Positions 1 through 5,457 of a stretch of DNA of 6,917 nt are shown one piece after another (position 1 is the stretch's first letter; every line of letters begins with the position of its first letter). The DNA is from Nitrospira sp. (lineage in GTDB: Bacteria > Nitrospirota > Nitrospiria > Nitrospirales > Nitrospiraceae), in contig JANYAJ010000142.1 in assembly GCA_025361385.1 (NCBI GenBank), positions 1-6,917 of the forward strand, in the 5' to 3' direction. The translations under genes were made by a program, and so were the position numbers. The notes under the pieces were generated by a model that was given only the letters and a program-made list of their open reading frames with translations, did not search any database and was not told the origin of the DNA.

Positions 1-48
1 GACCTGTGCCTTGAAGGTCGCCCCATGATTGCGTCTCGTTCTCTTCAT
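1..48 (-). CDS. IS3-family transposase OrfA, first 16 codons only
   Basis: Read on the minus strand, 48 to 1 gives MKRTRRNHGATFKAQV, which is open to the window edge. This is the familiar start of IS3-family OrfA proteins (a basic stretch followed by F-K-A), the helix-turn-helix subunit that binds the element's ends. In the family it is normally fused by a -1 frameshift to the OrfB DDE integrase. The ATG is preceded on the minus strand by GAGAGGAGCGAGGCG, a strong ribosome binding site with AGGAG about seven bases upstream, which supports this start. Only the start of the gene is visible, so it cannot be said whether the element is intact. The family call rests on 16 residues plus the upstream layout. 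Confidence 0.75.
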   Translation of the reverse strand, partial: MKRTRRNHGATFKAQV

Positions 49-140
49 CGCCTCGCTCCTCTCGTCTGCCACCATTCGGTGGGGTGGGTGAAGCCAGGCT
101 ACCACTTAGCATACTGTCCGAATTTCCGGAGCCCCCTCTG
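1..140 (-). mobile_element. 5' end of an IS3-family insertion sequence, running off the left edge
   Basis: The leftward reading frame at 1-48 encodes a typical IS3-family OrfA amino terminus, so the edge of the window lies inside an insertion sequence. The outer tip is the non-coding stretch at about 49-140. On the minus strand this contains CGGACAGTATGCTAAG (105-120). That resembles the GGACA...CTAAG block which sits about 20 bases inside the tip of IS3 itself, as I remember it, and this puts the terminus near 139-142. The exact boundary is an inference: the partner inverted repeat and the target duplication are outside the window or not recognisable. The element appears to end about 40 bases before the next small gene, so it need not have broken one. 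Confidence 0.7.
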
Positions 141-182
141 ATTTCCCTGCTCCTCGGCAGTATCCTTACATGAAGAAGTAGG

Positions 183-368
183 ATGCATGGGGGGCTGAAT
201 ATGGTGCTATGCTATAGGCGTGGTTGTGCTGAGTCTCTTCGCAGGAGGCTCGCAGGCGGTGAGCACGGGCAGGCTTGGACGAGGCATTGTCCCTGCTGTG
301 GACGTTGGTTGACGAAGCAAGAGCCTGCAGCACCATGGGCCTGTTCGTGCGGATGGTGGAGTGGATAG
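183..368 (+). CDS. small zinc-ribbon-like hypothetical protein
   Basis: A 61-residue frame whose carboxy-terminal half reads like a small treble-clef or zinc ribbon: CPCCGRW, then about a dozen residues, then CSCGWW near the end. That is CxxC-G followed by CxC-G, four cysteines suitable for one zinc ion, with the glycines and tryptophans usual after such knuckles. The first 35 residues are Arg- and Gly-rich and unremarkable. An in-frame stop lies just upstream (171-173). The start is uncertain: ATG at 183 has AAGAAG four bases upstream, while ATG at 201 follows a G-rich run. It lies just outside the IS3 tip and 29 bases before a small membrane-peptide gene in the same direction. Function is unknown. 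It could be a spurious frame, and the cysteine pattern is the main argument for it. Confidence 0.45.
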   Translation: MHGGLNMVLCYRRGCAESLRRRLAGGEHGQAWTRHCPCCGRWLTKQEPAAPWACSCGWWSG

Positions 369-397
369 CGCATCGTCACCGAGAGGAAAGGCGTATC

Positions 398-544
398 ATG
401 AACCATGTAGTCCTCCATGACGTCCGGGCTAGTTTTTTTCTGATGGTGGGTCTGGCTATGCTGGCATTTATTTGTGCCGTGGCGGCGTTAAGTACTGTGA
501 TGCGTCCGGCTCGGTGGGCGGATCGTAAGTCGTCACAACTATAG
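398..544 (+). CDS. small single-helix membrane protein, hypothetical
   Basis: A 48-residue product. Residues about 12-36 form one hydrophobic segment (FFLMVGLAMLAFICAVAAL), long enough to span a membrane. A short, weakly charged amino end precedes it and a basic Arg/Lys-containing tail follows. The frame stays open upstream to a TTG at 275, but the ATG at 398 is preferred because AGAGGAAAGG sits 6-7 bases before it, a clear ribosome binding site. The basic carboxy end suggests that end stays in the cytoplasm (positive-inside rule, inference). It lies 29 bases after the zinc-ribbon-like frame and may be co-transcribed with it. No family is recognised. Candidate roles, such as a regulatory micropeptide or a subunit of a membrane complex, are speculation. 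Confidence 0.5.
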   Translation: MNHVVLHDVRASFFLMVGLAMLAFICAVAALSTVMRPARWADRKSSQL

Positions 545-765
545 GCGAGTTTTTACTCTGGCCACTTCTTCCATGTGTGGAGTGACGGACCGCCTAAGGT
601 GACGTCCTAATCCTCAAGAGTCTTCCCCTCTCCCCCAACAGACTGACATTTCAGGGGAAATACTTCCCGGCTGCCTCGCAATCTCATTTTTTCATTCAGG
701 TGCTATATTTGATTTGCGCAGGCTGAGTTGTGTTTCTGTGTCATTCCAACGATGGGGGAAGAATC
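545..765. other. intergenic region upstream of pal
   Basis: No reading frame of note on either strand. It contains a pyrimidine-rich stretch (about 620-638), a small dyad ATTTC-AGGG-GAAAT at 648-661, an AT-rich run, and the candidate extended -10 of pal near 701-709. No obvious terminator for the upstream small gene is seen; a short T run (550-554) lacks a convincing stem. Confidence 0.4.
701..709 (+). promoter_or_regulatory. candidate extended -10 promoter of pal
   Basis: TGC followed by TATATT (704-709) fits an extended -10 element (TGn-TATAAT, 5 of 6 in the hexamer). No good -35 hexamer is found 15-19 bases upstream, which is tolerated with an extended -10. Transcription would begin near 716, leaving a leader of about 50 bases before the ATG at 766. 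Similar TGnTATA motifs occur before other genes of this window. Confidence 0.45.
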
Positions 766-1413
766 ATGGTCGGAAGTTCAATGAAAATGAGTACGGTGGC
801 TGCTTTGGGGCTTGCTCTGTTTGTCAGTCAAGGCTGCAGCATGAAATGGTTGCAGTCCGATGGAGAGACGGGAGCGGGGGCATCGCAAAACGGTTCGAAT
901 CAGAGTTTCCCCGGTATGTCTCAGGGTGGTTCTGGCGGAGGGCTTAGCGGTTTTTCTCGAAATCCTTCAGAAGAGCGATTGGGGAAGGGTGGCGATATTG
1001 CCTCGCTGTCCTCTAATGGGATGAGTGCCCGTCAGCGTGCAGAGTTAACCAGAGAAGAAAAGGCAGCCATCGAAGCCGGTTTGCAGGACGTATTCTTTGG
1101 GTATGATCAATGGATGCTTTCAGATGCTGGAATGGAAGCATTGAACCGCGACGCAGAGTGGTTGAAGGCCCATCCTGGTGCGGTGATGAAGGTCGAGGGG
1201 CATTGCGACGAACGAGGGACGGCTGATTACAACGTGGTGTTGGGAGATAAACGAGCCAAGGCTGCGCGCAGCTATCTGGTCGAATCGGGTGTGAGCCCTA
1301 AACAGGTGGCGATTGTGTCGTACGGCAAGGAGCGGCCCTTCTGCTCGGACCCGGCCGAATCTTGTTATCAGCAGAACCGTCGTGGGCATGTGCTCTTGAA
1401 AGTGCAGCAGTAA
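766..1413 (+). CDS. pal: peptidoglycan-associated lipoprotein (Pal), OmpA-family
   Basis: A 215-residue lipoprotein with a carboxy-terminal OmpA-like peptidoglycan-binding domain. It would anchor the outer membrane to the cell wall and, in the family, partners with TolB. The amino end is a signal peptide with a hydrophobic core and a lipobox-like V-S-Q-G-C, making C24 the likely lipidated residue; Ser at -3 is slightly unusual. A Gly/Ser/Asn-rich linker covers about 36-80. The OmpA domain covers about 105-213 and carries EGHCDERGT (D148) and NRRGH (R205/R206), the residues that grip diaminopimelate. Cysteines 193 and 200 flank the usual Pal loop and could pair. The frame extends to a GTG at 730, but that would precede the signal peptide with polar residues. 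ATG 766 follows GGGGGAAG. ATG 781 (GGAAG upstream) is a real alternative. No tol genes are adjacent. Confidence 0.9.
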   Translation: MVGSSMKMSTVAALGLALFVSQGCSMKWLQSDGETGAGASQNGSNQSFPGMSQGGSGGGLSGFSRNPSEERLGKGGDIASLSSNGMSARQRAELTREEKAAIEAGLQDVFFGYDQWMLSDAGMEALNRDAEWLKAHPGAVMKVEGHCDERGTADYNVVLGDKRAKAARSYLVESGVSPKQVAIVSYGKERPFCSDPAESCYQQNRRGHVLLKVQQ

Positions 1414-1433
1414 CGAAGCGGGTCACGATCTCT

Positions 1434-1478
1434 ACGGAACCCCGGCGCCCCTGTAGGTGAGCCCGGGGTTCCGTGTTT
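1434..1478 (+). terminator. intrinsic terminator after pal
   Basis: ACGGAACCCCGG (1434-1445) and CCGGGGTTCCGT (1463-1474) are perfect 12-base complements around a 17-base loop, 20 bases after the pal stop. The tail is only GTTTGTGG, so the T tract is weak, but the stem is long and GC-rich. There is no T tract on the other strand, so it is probably one-directional and isolates pal from pilZ. Confidence 0.7.
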
Positions 1479-1510
1479 GTGGTTGGATGAAGCAGGCATG
1501 GCGATGTCAC

Positions 1511-1549
1511 GATTCAGCCTGATTCACGTCCGAGGCCTCCTCAGCCTCG
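1511..1549 (+). repeat. direct repeat and hairpin upstream of the PilZ gene
   Basis: GATTCA occurs at 1511-1516 and again at 1521-1526, exactly ten bases (one helical turn) apart, a spacing used by some regulators that bind one face of DNA. It is followed by the inverted repeat CGAGGC (1531-1536) / GCCTCG (1544-1549) with a 7-base loop, ending ten bases before the ribosome binding site. These could be an operator and a leader hairpin. Both are short enough to be chance. Confidence 0.25.
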
Positions 1550-1571
1550 TATGATCAAAGAGGAACCTCAT

Positions 1572-1892
1572 ATGGAAAAACGACAACAGCCACGTTTTAT
1601 CTCGCAGTTCAGGAGCACATTTTCTGGCGGGCAACGAGAAGGCCAAGGTCGAACGTTGGACCTTTCCTCAGGCGGTTGTATGATCGAAACGGATTTACCC
1701 GTTGTCGTGGGGGCGTCGTTTGAGTGCCGTATTTATATCCCTGGGCTCGACTGGCCCTTGCGGATCGACGAGGCCCAGGTACGTTGGGTCAAGGCTAAGA
1801 CATTTGGGATTCAGTTCACGAAGGTTCAGCCAGATGAGGAGGCAAAGCTCAAGCAAGTCATTGTCAACCTCAATGCGGAGCGTGCGGCATAA
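1572..1892 (+). CDS. stand-alone PilZ domain protein, c-di-GMP receptor
   Basis: A 106-residue protein made almost entirely of one PilZ domain. The c-di-GMP-binding signature is complete: RxxxR at R4-R8 (RQQPR) near the amino end and DxSxxG at D30-G35 (DLSSGG). The beta-barrel body follows, with an internal strand rich in aromatic and hydrophobic residues and a final helix (about 90-105). Single-domain PilZ proteins bind cyclic di-GMP and act as adaptors on motility, secretion or polysaccharide machinery; the partner cannot be read from the neighbours. The ATG at 1572 is chosen over the in-frame ATG at 1551 because AAAGAGGAA lies seven bases upstream of it and the domain begins at once. A terminator separates it from pal, and 200 bases separate it from msrA, so it is probably transcribed alone. 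Confidence 0.88.
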   Translation: MEKRQQPRFISQFRSTFSGGQREGQGRTLDLSSGGCMIETDLPVVVGASFECRIYIPGLDWPLRIDEAQVRWVKAKTFGIQFTKVQPDEEAKLKQVIVNLNAERAA

Positions 1893-2010
1893 GTGTTCCC
1901 CCCCTTCCCCTCAGCCTAATATCCAGATAGGTCAGACGTGGCGCCTTGATCATAAGAAGGGGGCTTCACGCCTGCGCGCTCTAGTCTATTCGCGACCTCG
2001 TCGTCTCCTA

Positions 2011-2019
2011 TGGTATAAG
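2011..2019 (+). promoter_or_regulatory. possible extended -10 promoter of msrA
   Basis: In the 200-base gap between pilZ and msrA, TGG-TATAAG (hexamer 2014-2019) resembles an extended -10. A second AT-rich option, TATACATT, lies at 2056-2063. Neither has a convincing -35. The rest of the gap (1893-2092) holds a C-rich run after the pilZ stop and nothing else recognisable. Confidence 0.3.
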
Positions 2020-2092
2020 GCCTTTGGGGAATCAGAAACAGAGATGCCCCATTACTATACATTCTTAGGTTAGGGAGTGAGAGATCGATACG

Positions 2093-2653
2093 ATGGGACA
2101 AGCACCACCAACAGAGACTGGATACGACATTGCCACCGTTGCCGGCGGTTGCTTTTGGTGCCTCGAAGCGGTCTATGACCAGATGAAGGGCGTGGTGTCT
2201 GTCGAATCCGGTTACCTGGGTGGCCAGATAGATCATCCGACGTATGAAGCGGTTTGTAGCGGCAGGACTGGACATGCAGAAGCCGTTCGTATCACGTTCG
2301 ATCCCACCGTTGTCAGTTATCGCGAGTTGCTCGAAGTATTTTTTGTCATCCACGATCCTACGACACTTAATCGCCAGGGGCATGATGTCGGCTCGCAATA
2401 TCGGTCGGCGATTTTCCATCATACGCCTGAGCAGAAGCAGATCGCGGAGGATGTCATGGCGGCGATGACGAAAGAGAAAATCTATCCAGAGCCAATTGTG
2501 ACGCAGGTTGAGCCAGCGGGGATGTGGTATGAGGCCGAACCCTACCATCAAGAGTATTTTGTGAGAAATCCCTATCAGGGATACTGTACCGCGATCGTTG
2601 CTCCCAAGGTCGTCAAGTTCCGCAAGCTGTTTACCTCAAAGCTCAAGGCGTAA
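2093..2653 (+). CDS. msrA: peptide-methionine (S)-S-oxide reductase MsrA
   Basis: A 186-residue enzyme that reduces the S epimer of methionine sulfoxide in proteins, or free, back to methionine using thioredoxin. The amino-terminal GGCFWC motif carries the catalytic cysteine C20 with F21-W22 forming the methyl pocket. GYLGG (40-44), SGRTGHAEAV with E63, HDPTTLNRQGHDVGSQYRS (87-105) and a late NPYQGYC are all standard for the family. C55 or C165 could serve as the recycling cysteine. Length is normal for a one-domain MsrA, with no MsrB fusion. No signal peptide is seen, so it should be cytoplasmic. The ATG is preceded by AGGGAGTGAGAG (about 2072-2083). It converges on ttcA, 150 bases away. Confidence 0.96.
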   Translation: MGQAPPTETGYDIATVAGGCFWCLEAVYDQMKGVVSVESGYLGGQIDHPTYEAVCSGRTGHAEAVRITFDPTVVSYRELLEVFFVIHDPTTLNRQGHDVGSQYRSAIFHHTPEQKQIAEDVMAAMTKEKIYPEPIVTQVEPAGMWYEAEPYHQEYFVRNPYQGYCTAIVAPKVVKFRKLFTSKLKA

Positions 2654-2803
2654 CAGGTTCCGATTTTTCTTCGTGCTCTCTGTCGAGCAAGCGACCGCAT
2701 CTGCGCGTTCGCTGGATTGAATGACCTCAACTCCAGCCGTTATCAGTAGAATGTTTACAGGCGAGGGGTTTGTGTTGTGCCCTGATCGAGAGCGGGGTTC
2801 AGG
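2654..2803. other. convergent intergenic region between msrA and ttcA
   Basis: 150 bases between the two facing stop codons. A loose stem with arms AGCGA and TCGCT around CGC/GCG (about 2689-2714) might slow polymerase, but it has internal mismatches and no T tract on either side. No reading frame or standard terminator could be supported. Confidence 0.3.
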
Positions 2804-3667
2804 TCACGCGTGATGTTCGTCCAACCATGCATCCTCGTGCCCCTCTGTCCGGTCCGATGCGCGCAAAGACTTGAAGTCGAATAGTCGTTGGTCCAGGAGA
2901 AAAGGCGGCGCCACGTTCGAGAGCGCGGCAAACATGCTATCGGTGCAGCCAGGTGACCGCTGCTCCCATTCACGCAACAATTCTTTGACCTCTTGCCGTT
3001 TGAGATCCTCCTGTGAGCCACAGAGATTGCAGGGAATAATGGGGAACGCGCGTAGTTCTGCGTAGCGAACCAAATCTGCTTCCCGCACGGCGGCCAGCGG
3101 GCGAATGACCACATGCCGGCCGTTTTTCGCACGGAGTTTCGGCGGCATCGTTCTGAGCTTTCCTGTATAGAGTAGATTCAAGAACAAGGTTTCCAGAATG
3201 TCATCACGATGATGCCCGAGCGCAATCTTGGTCGCGCCTAATTCTGTGGCGACACGGTAGAGGATGCCACGACGGAGTCGTGAGCAGAGAGAACAGGTCG
3301 TCTGCCCTTCAGGGATGAGTCGCTTGACGATTGCGTAGGTGTCTTGTTCCTCGATATGGAAGGGGACTCCCATGTTTCTGAGATAGTCGGGGAGTACATG
3401 GGCTGGGAAGCCCGGTTGTTTTTGATCCAGATTGACCGCGACAAGATCGAAGTGAATCGGTGCACGCCGTTGTAAGGCTAGCAATAGGTCGAGCAGGGCA
3501 TAACTGTCTTTCCCTCCCGACAGGCAGACCATGATTTTGTCGCCGTCTTCAATCAAACCATAGGCTCCAATAGTTTCCCCGACGAGGTGCAGCAGTTTGG
3601 TTTGCAACTGCTCGGTGGCATCATCGAGTTTGAGATATGTTCGTGAAGGGTTTACCGCCTGAGACAT
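2804..3667 (-). CDS. ttcA: tRNA-cytidine(32) 2-sulfurtransferase TtcA
   Basis: A 287-residue PP-loop ATPase that adenylates C32 of certain tRNAs and replaces its 2-oxygen with sulfur. The pyrophosphatase loop is SGGKDS (50-55) after the strand IMVCL. The two cysteine pairs typical of TtcA are C125-x-x-C128 (CSLC) and C213-x-x-C216 (CNLCGSQ), the region that holds the [4Fe-4S] cluster. GHHRDD (151-156) and [17 protein letters not shown] also match the family. Length is near the usual 300. The frame runs upstream to a GTG (3712), but the ATG at 3667 is preferred: family members start a short way before the PP-loop, and a good promoter (-35 TCGACA, -10 TAAAAT) would start transcription almost on this ATG. 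There is no Shine-Dalgarno sequence, which fits a leaderless message. It is divergent from the phosphatase gene. Confidence 0.95.
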   Translation of the reverse strand: MSQAVNPSRTYLKLDDATEQLQTKLLHLVGETIGAYGLIEDGDKIMVCLSGGKDSYALLDLLLALQRRAPIHFDLVAVNLDQKQPGFPAHVLPDYLRNMGVPFHIEEQDTYAIVKRLIPEGQTTCSLCSRLRRGILYRVATELGATKIALGHHRDDILETLFLNLLYTGKLRTMPPKLRAKNGRHVVIRPLAAVREADLVRYAELRAFPIIPCNLCGSQEDLKRQEVKELLREWEQRSPGCTDSMFAALSNVAPPFLLDQRLFDFKSLRASDRTEGHEDAWLDEHHA

Positions 3668-3680
3668 GGGCTGGTATTTT
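3651..3680 (+). promoter_or_regulatory. candidate promoter of the phosphatase-like gene
   Basis: TTTACC (3651-3656, 4 of 6 to TTGACA), an 18-base spacer, then TGG-TATTTT (hexamer 3675-3680), an extended -10. Transcription would start near 3687, about 37 bases before the ATG at 3724. The -35 and part of the spacer lie inside the first codons of ttcA. Confidence 0.45.
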
Positions 3681-3705
3681 ACGCGGTCAGCCGTGCGGCT
3701 GTCGA
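3676..3705 (-). promoter_or_regulatory. candidate promoter of ttcA, leaderless
   Basis: On the minus strand TCGACA (3705-3700, 5 of 6 to TTGACA) is followed after 18 bases by TAAAAT (3681-3676, 5 of 6 to TATAAT). Eight bases then lead to the ATG at 3667, so the message would start at or within about two bases of the start codon. Its -10 shares bases with the -10 of the opposing promoter. Confidence 0.55.
3688..3701. promoter_or_regulatory. perfect dyad, possible operator between divergent genes
   Basis: CAGCCG-TG-CGGCTG is a perfect inverted repeat with six-base arms and a two-base centre. It fills most of the ttcA -35/-10 spacer and falls at about +1 to +15 of the opposing transcript, so a protein bound here could block both promoters. 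Alternatively it forms a small hairpin in the phosphatase leader. No regulator family is recognised. Confidence 0.35.
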
Positions 3706-3723
3706 TCTTCACAGAGGATATGT

Positions 3724-4218
3724 ATGGGACAGAGTGAGAGACGCTCAGACGAGAAACTTAAGTCGGTTCTCTTCGTCTGCACTGCGAATATATTCCGCAG
3801 TGTGACCGCGGAGTACGCGCTCAAAATCAAACTTGGTGCACACAGGTCTTGCGTCGTCAGCTCAGCCGGGATCAATGCCAAGCCGCAGCCTATGCATGCG
3901 TGGGTTCAGGGCCGGTTACGAGAGAAGGGTGCAGATCCCACTGCCCATGTGCAGCGACAACTCACTCAGGAGCTGGTCGAGTCTGCCGACCTCGTTCTTG
4001 CGATGGGGCGAGACCACCAGGCCTATATTCGGGAACAGTTCGGGCGCGATGTTCCGCTCTTTAATCAGGTCTGTCTCGGGCACGACAAGCCGGTTCTTGA
4101 TCTGCACGAAGTCATGCCGGAGTGGGAGAGCGACCTCGAGCGGGCTCGCGCCTATGTCTGGTCGGTGATCGATATGATTTGGGCCACGGCGCCGGCTCTT
4201 CTACCTCGCCTGCGGTAG
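3724..4218 (+). CDS. low-molecular-weight protein-tyrosine-phosphatase-like protein
   Basis: A 164-residue protein of the LMW-PTP / arsenate-reductase fold. The phosphate loop is VCTANIFRS, that is C19-x5-R25-S, so the nucleophilic cysteine and the arginine are present. VSSAGI (45-50) and [12 protein letters not shown] (88-99) also match the family. It departs from the textbook form C-x-G-N-x-C-R-S-P: Gly is Ala21, the second Cys is Phe24 and Pro is Val27. The usual late Asp-Pro general acid is not seen; the region reads [12 protein letters not shown], where D126 is the best substitute. It may dephosphorylate tyrosine on proteins, but the substrate is unknown, and the cysteine layout does not point to an arsenate reductase. 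The frame extends upstream to 3637, but ATG 3724 has AGAGGA (3713-3718) five bases before it and begins just before the first strand. Confidence 0.82.
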   Translation: MGQSERRSDEKLKSVLFVCTANIFRSVTAEYALKIKLGAHRSCVVSSAGINAKPQPMHAWVQGRLREKGADPTAHVQRQLTQELVESADLVLAMGRDHQAYIREQFGRDVPLFNQVCLGHDKPVLDLHEVMPEWESDLERARAYVWSVIDMIWATAPALLPRLR

Positions 4219-4229
4219 TCCGGCGTTGT

Positions 4230-4264
4230 GACACATATTTGTCTGTGTCGGTCCATTCTTGGAC
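4230..4264 (+). terminator. two small hairpins, possible weak terminator after the phosphatase gene
   Basis: GACACA (4230-4235) pairs with TGTGTC (4244-4249), and directly after it GTCCA (4251-4255) pairs with TGGAC (4260-4264) around TTCT. Only TTTT at 4275-4278 follows, so Rho-independent termination would be weak. The stems start 12 bases after the stop codon, the right place to end this transcript. Confidence 0.3.
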
Positions 4265-4336
4265 TCGATGGGACTTTTCCTCCACCTAATAGGCGGCAGT
4301 GAGCAGAAAGACTCCCTGAGCCTGGGCAATGCTGAG

Positions 4337-4368
4337 GCACGTGCTATAGTAAACACAGCAGCACGTGC
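4337..4368. repeat. paired GCACGTGC palindromes around the operon promoter
   Basis: GCACGTGC is itself a perfect 8-base palindrome and occurs twice, at 4337-4344 and 4361-4368, 24 bases apart start to start. Extended by one base, the two copies (GCACGTGCT and AGCACGTGC) also form a 9-base inverted repeat. The first copy overlaps the TGC of the extended -10 and the second falls just after the expected transcription start, a layout typical of a repressor operator. A hairpin role is less likely because half of it would not be transcribed. Confidence 0.45.
4342..4350 (+). promoter_or_regulatory. candidate extended -10 promoter of the peptidase/ATP-grasp operon
   Basis: TGC-TATAGT (hexamer 4345-4350, 5 of 6 to TATAAT) is an extended -10 nearly identical to the one before pal. 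The -35 region is poor (about 4321-4327). Transcription would start near 4357, about 30 bases before the ATG at 4387. Confidence 0.5.
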
Positions 4369-4386
4369 AGATTGACCGCGCGGGAT

Positions 4387-5457
4387 ATGGCATCGATGCA
4401 CCGATCACAGCTTCAGGCTCTGACAACTTCTGACGGTCCTCATCACGAGCCGGAATGGGTCTCGTGGTCGGACGAGAAGATTCTGGCTCTTCCCATGTGC
4501 TGCCTAGGAGTCACCCTGGACGGGGCCTTCCTCTCAGAACAGATCACGCAACTCTACGCCGAACTCGAAATCAGACAGCTCACATTCCGACCTCACTTTT
4601 GGTTATCAAACGAATGGTTTACCCCCGATGGTGTGCCGGGGATTGCGATCCCGTTTTATCTGGCCCACCCCCGCCTCGCAAAACTTGAAATGGGGCAAAT
4701 GCTTGAAGTCGAGGGAGGGACCGCAGAATGGTGCATGCGTATCTTGCGGCATGAGGCAGGCCATGCGATCGAGAATGCCTATCGCCTTCGCCGGCTCCGC
4801 AGCCGGCAACAAGTCTTTGGCCGTTCGTCCGATCCCTACCCCAGATATTACAGCCCAAGGCCCTATAGTCGGAGCTTCGTGCGTCACCTCGACGTGTGGT
4901 ACGCGCAAAGCCATCCGGATGAAGACTTTGCGGAGACCTTCGCGGTCTGGCTCACGCCCGATTCGACATGGGCCGACCGCTATAAGGGATGGCCGGTTCT
5001 CAAGAAGCTTCAGTATGTGAACGGGCTCATGCAAGGGTTGGCTGGTGTCCCGCCCAAGGTGGTGACGAACGAGGAGATCGATCCGTTGCCAGTCTTGAGG
5101 AAGACCCTGGGCGAGCATTACGAGCGAAAGCGGAAGCACTATGGGATTGAGCGGAAATCGTTTTACGATCCGGACTTGAAGCGACTGTTTTCCGATGCAC
5201 CCGCTCATGCCGACAAGATGAGCGCCGCGACCTTCTTGAACCGTTTCCGAAAAGAGGTGCGCCGCAAAGTCGCAGCCTGGACCGGCGAGTATCAATACAC
5301 GATCGATCAGGTGCTCGAGGACATGATTCAGCGCTGTCGGCAGCTTCATTTGCGGCTTCCACTTGCGGAAGAGCAAGCGAAGCTGGACTTCACGATTTTG
5401 TTGACCGTCCATACGATGAACTACCTGCGCAGCGGGCGGCATAAGGTGGCGATATGA
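4387..5457 (+). CDS. putative zinc-dependent metallopeptidase (HExxH, gluzincin-like), partner of the ATP-grasp gene
   Basis: A 356-residue protein with no signal peptide or membrane segment, so cytoplasmic. The zinc site is LRHEAGHAIENAY with H122, E123 and H126 (HExxH). DEDFAETFAVWL follows 53-63 residues later, and E183 is the likely third ligand, as in gluzincin-type peptidases. Between them lies an Arg/Tyr/Pro-rich stretch (133-165), perhaps a substrate loop. The carboxy third (about 215-355) is charged and probably helical, with no recognised domain. I recall similar proteins annotated only as 'putative zinc-binding metallopeptidase'; the substrate is unknown. The start is uncertain: TTG 4372, ATG 4387 and ATG 4396 are all in frame and none has a strong ribosome binding site. 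Its stop overlaps the next start (ATGA), so the two proteins are translated together and probably act on one pathway. Confidence 0.8.
   Translation: MASMHRSQLQALTTSDGPHHEPEWVSWSDEKILALPMCCLGVTLDGAFLSEQITQLYAELEIRQLTFRPHFWLSNEWFTPDGVPGIAIPFYLAHPRLAKLEMGQMLEVEGGTAEWCMRILRHEAGHAIENAYRLRRLRSRQQVFGRSSDPYPRYYSPRPYSRSFVRHLDVWYAQSHPDEDFAETFAVWLTPDSTWADRYKGWPVLKKLQYVNGLMQGLAGVPPKVVTNEEIDPLPVLRKTLGEHYERKRKHYGIERKSFYDPDLKRLFSDAPAHADKMSAATFLNRFRKEVRRKVAAWTGEYQYTIDQVLEDMIQRCRQLHLRLPLAEEQAKLDFTILLTVHTMNYLRSGRHKVAI

Noticed and set aside
212..418. Minus-strand frame overlapping the two micro-genes
   Set aside because: No ribosome binding site, no recognisable pattern; the plus-strand frames have a cysteine motif, a membrane helix and better initiation signals.
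1550..1555. TATGAT as the -10 of the PilZ gene
   Set aside because: Transcription would start within or just before the ribosome binding site, and no -35 is found at the right distance.
1916..2551. Long open frame (211 codons) on the minus strand
   Set aside because: It is the antisense of msrA, whose product matches its family end to end; the antisense translation has no recognisable domain and no ribosome binding site.
2804..2813. Palindrome TCACGCGTGA at the ttcA stop codon
   Set aside because: Ten-base palindromes are expected several times in a window of this size, and the position suggests no function.
4606..5442. Long open frame (278 codons) on the minus strand
   Set aside because: Antisense shadow of the metallopeptidase gene; no family features, and it would begin and end inside that gene.
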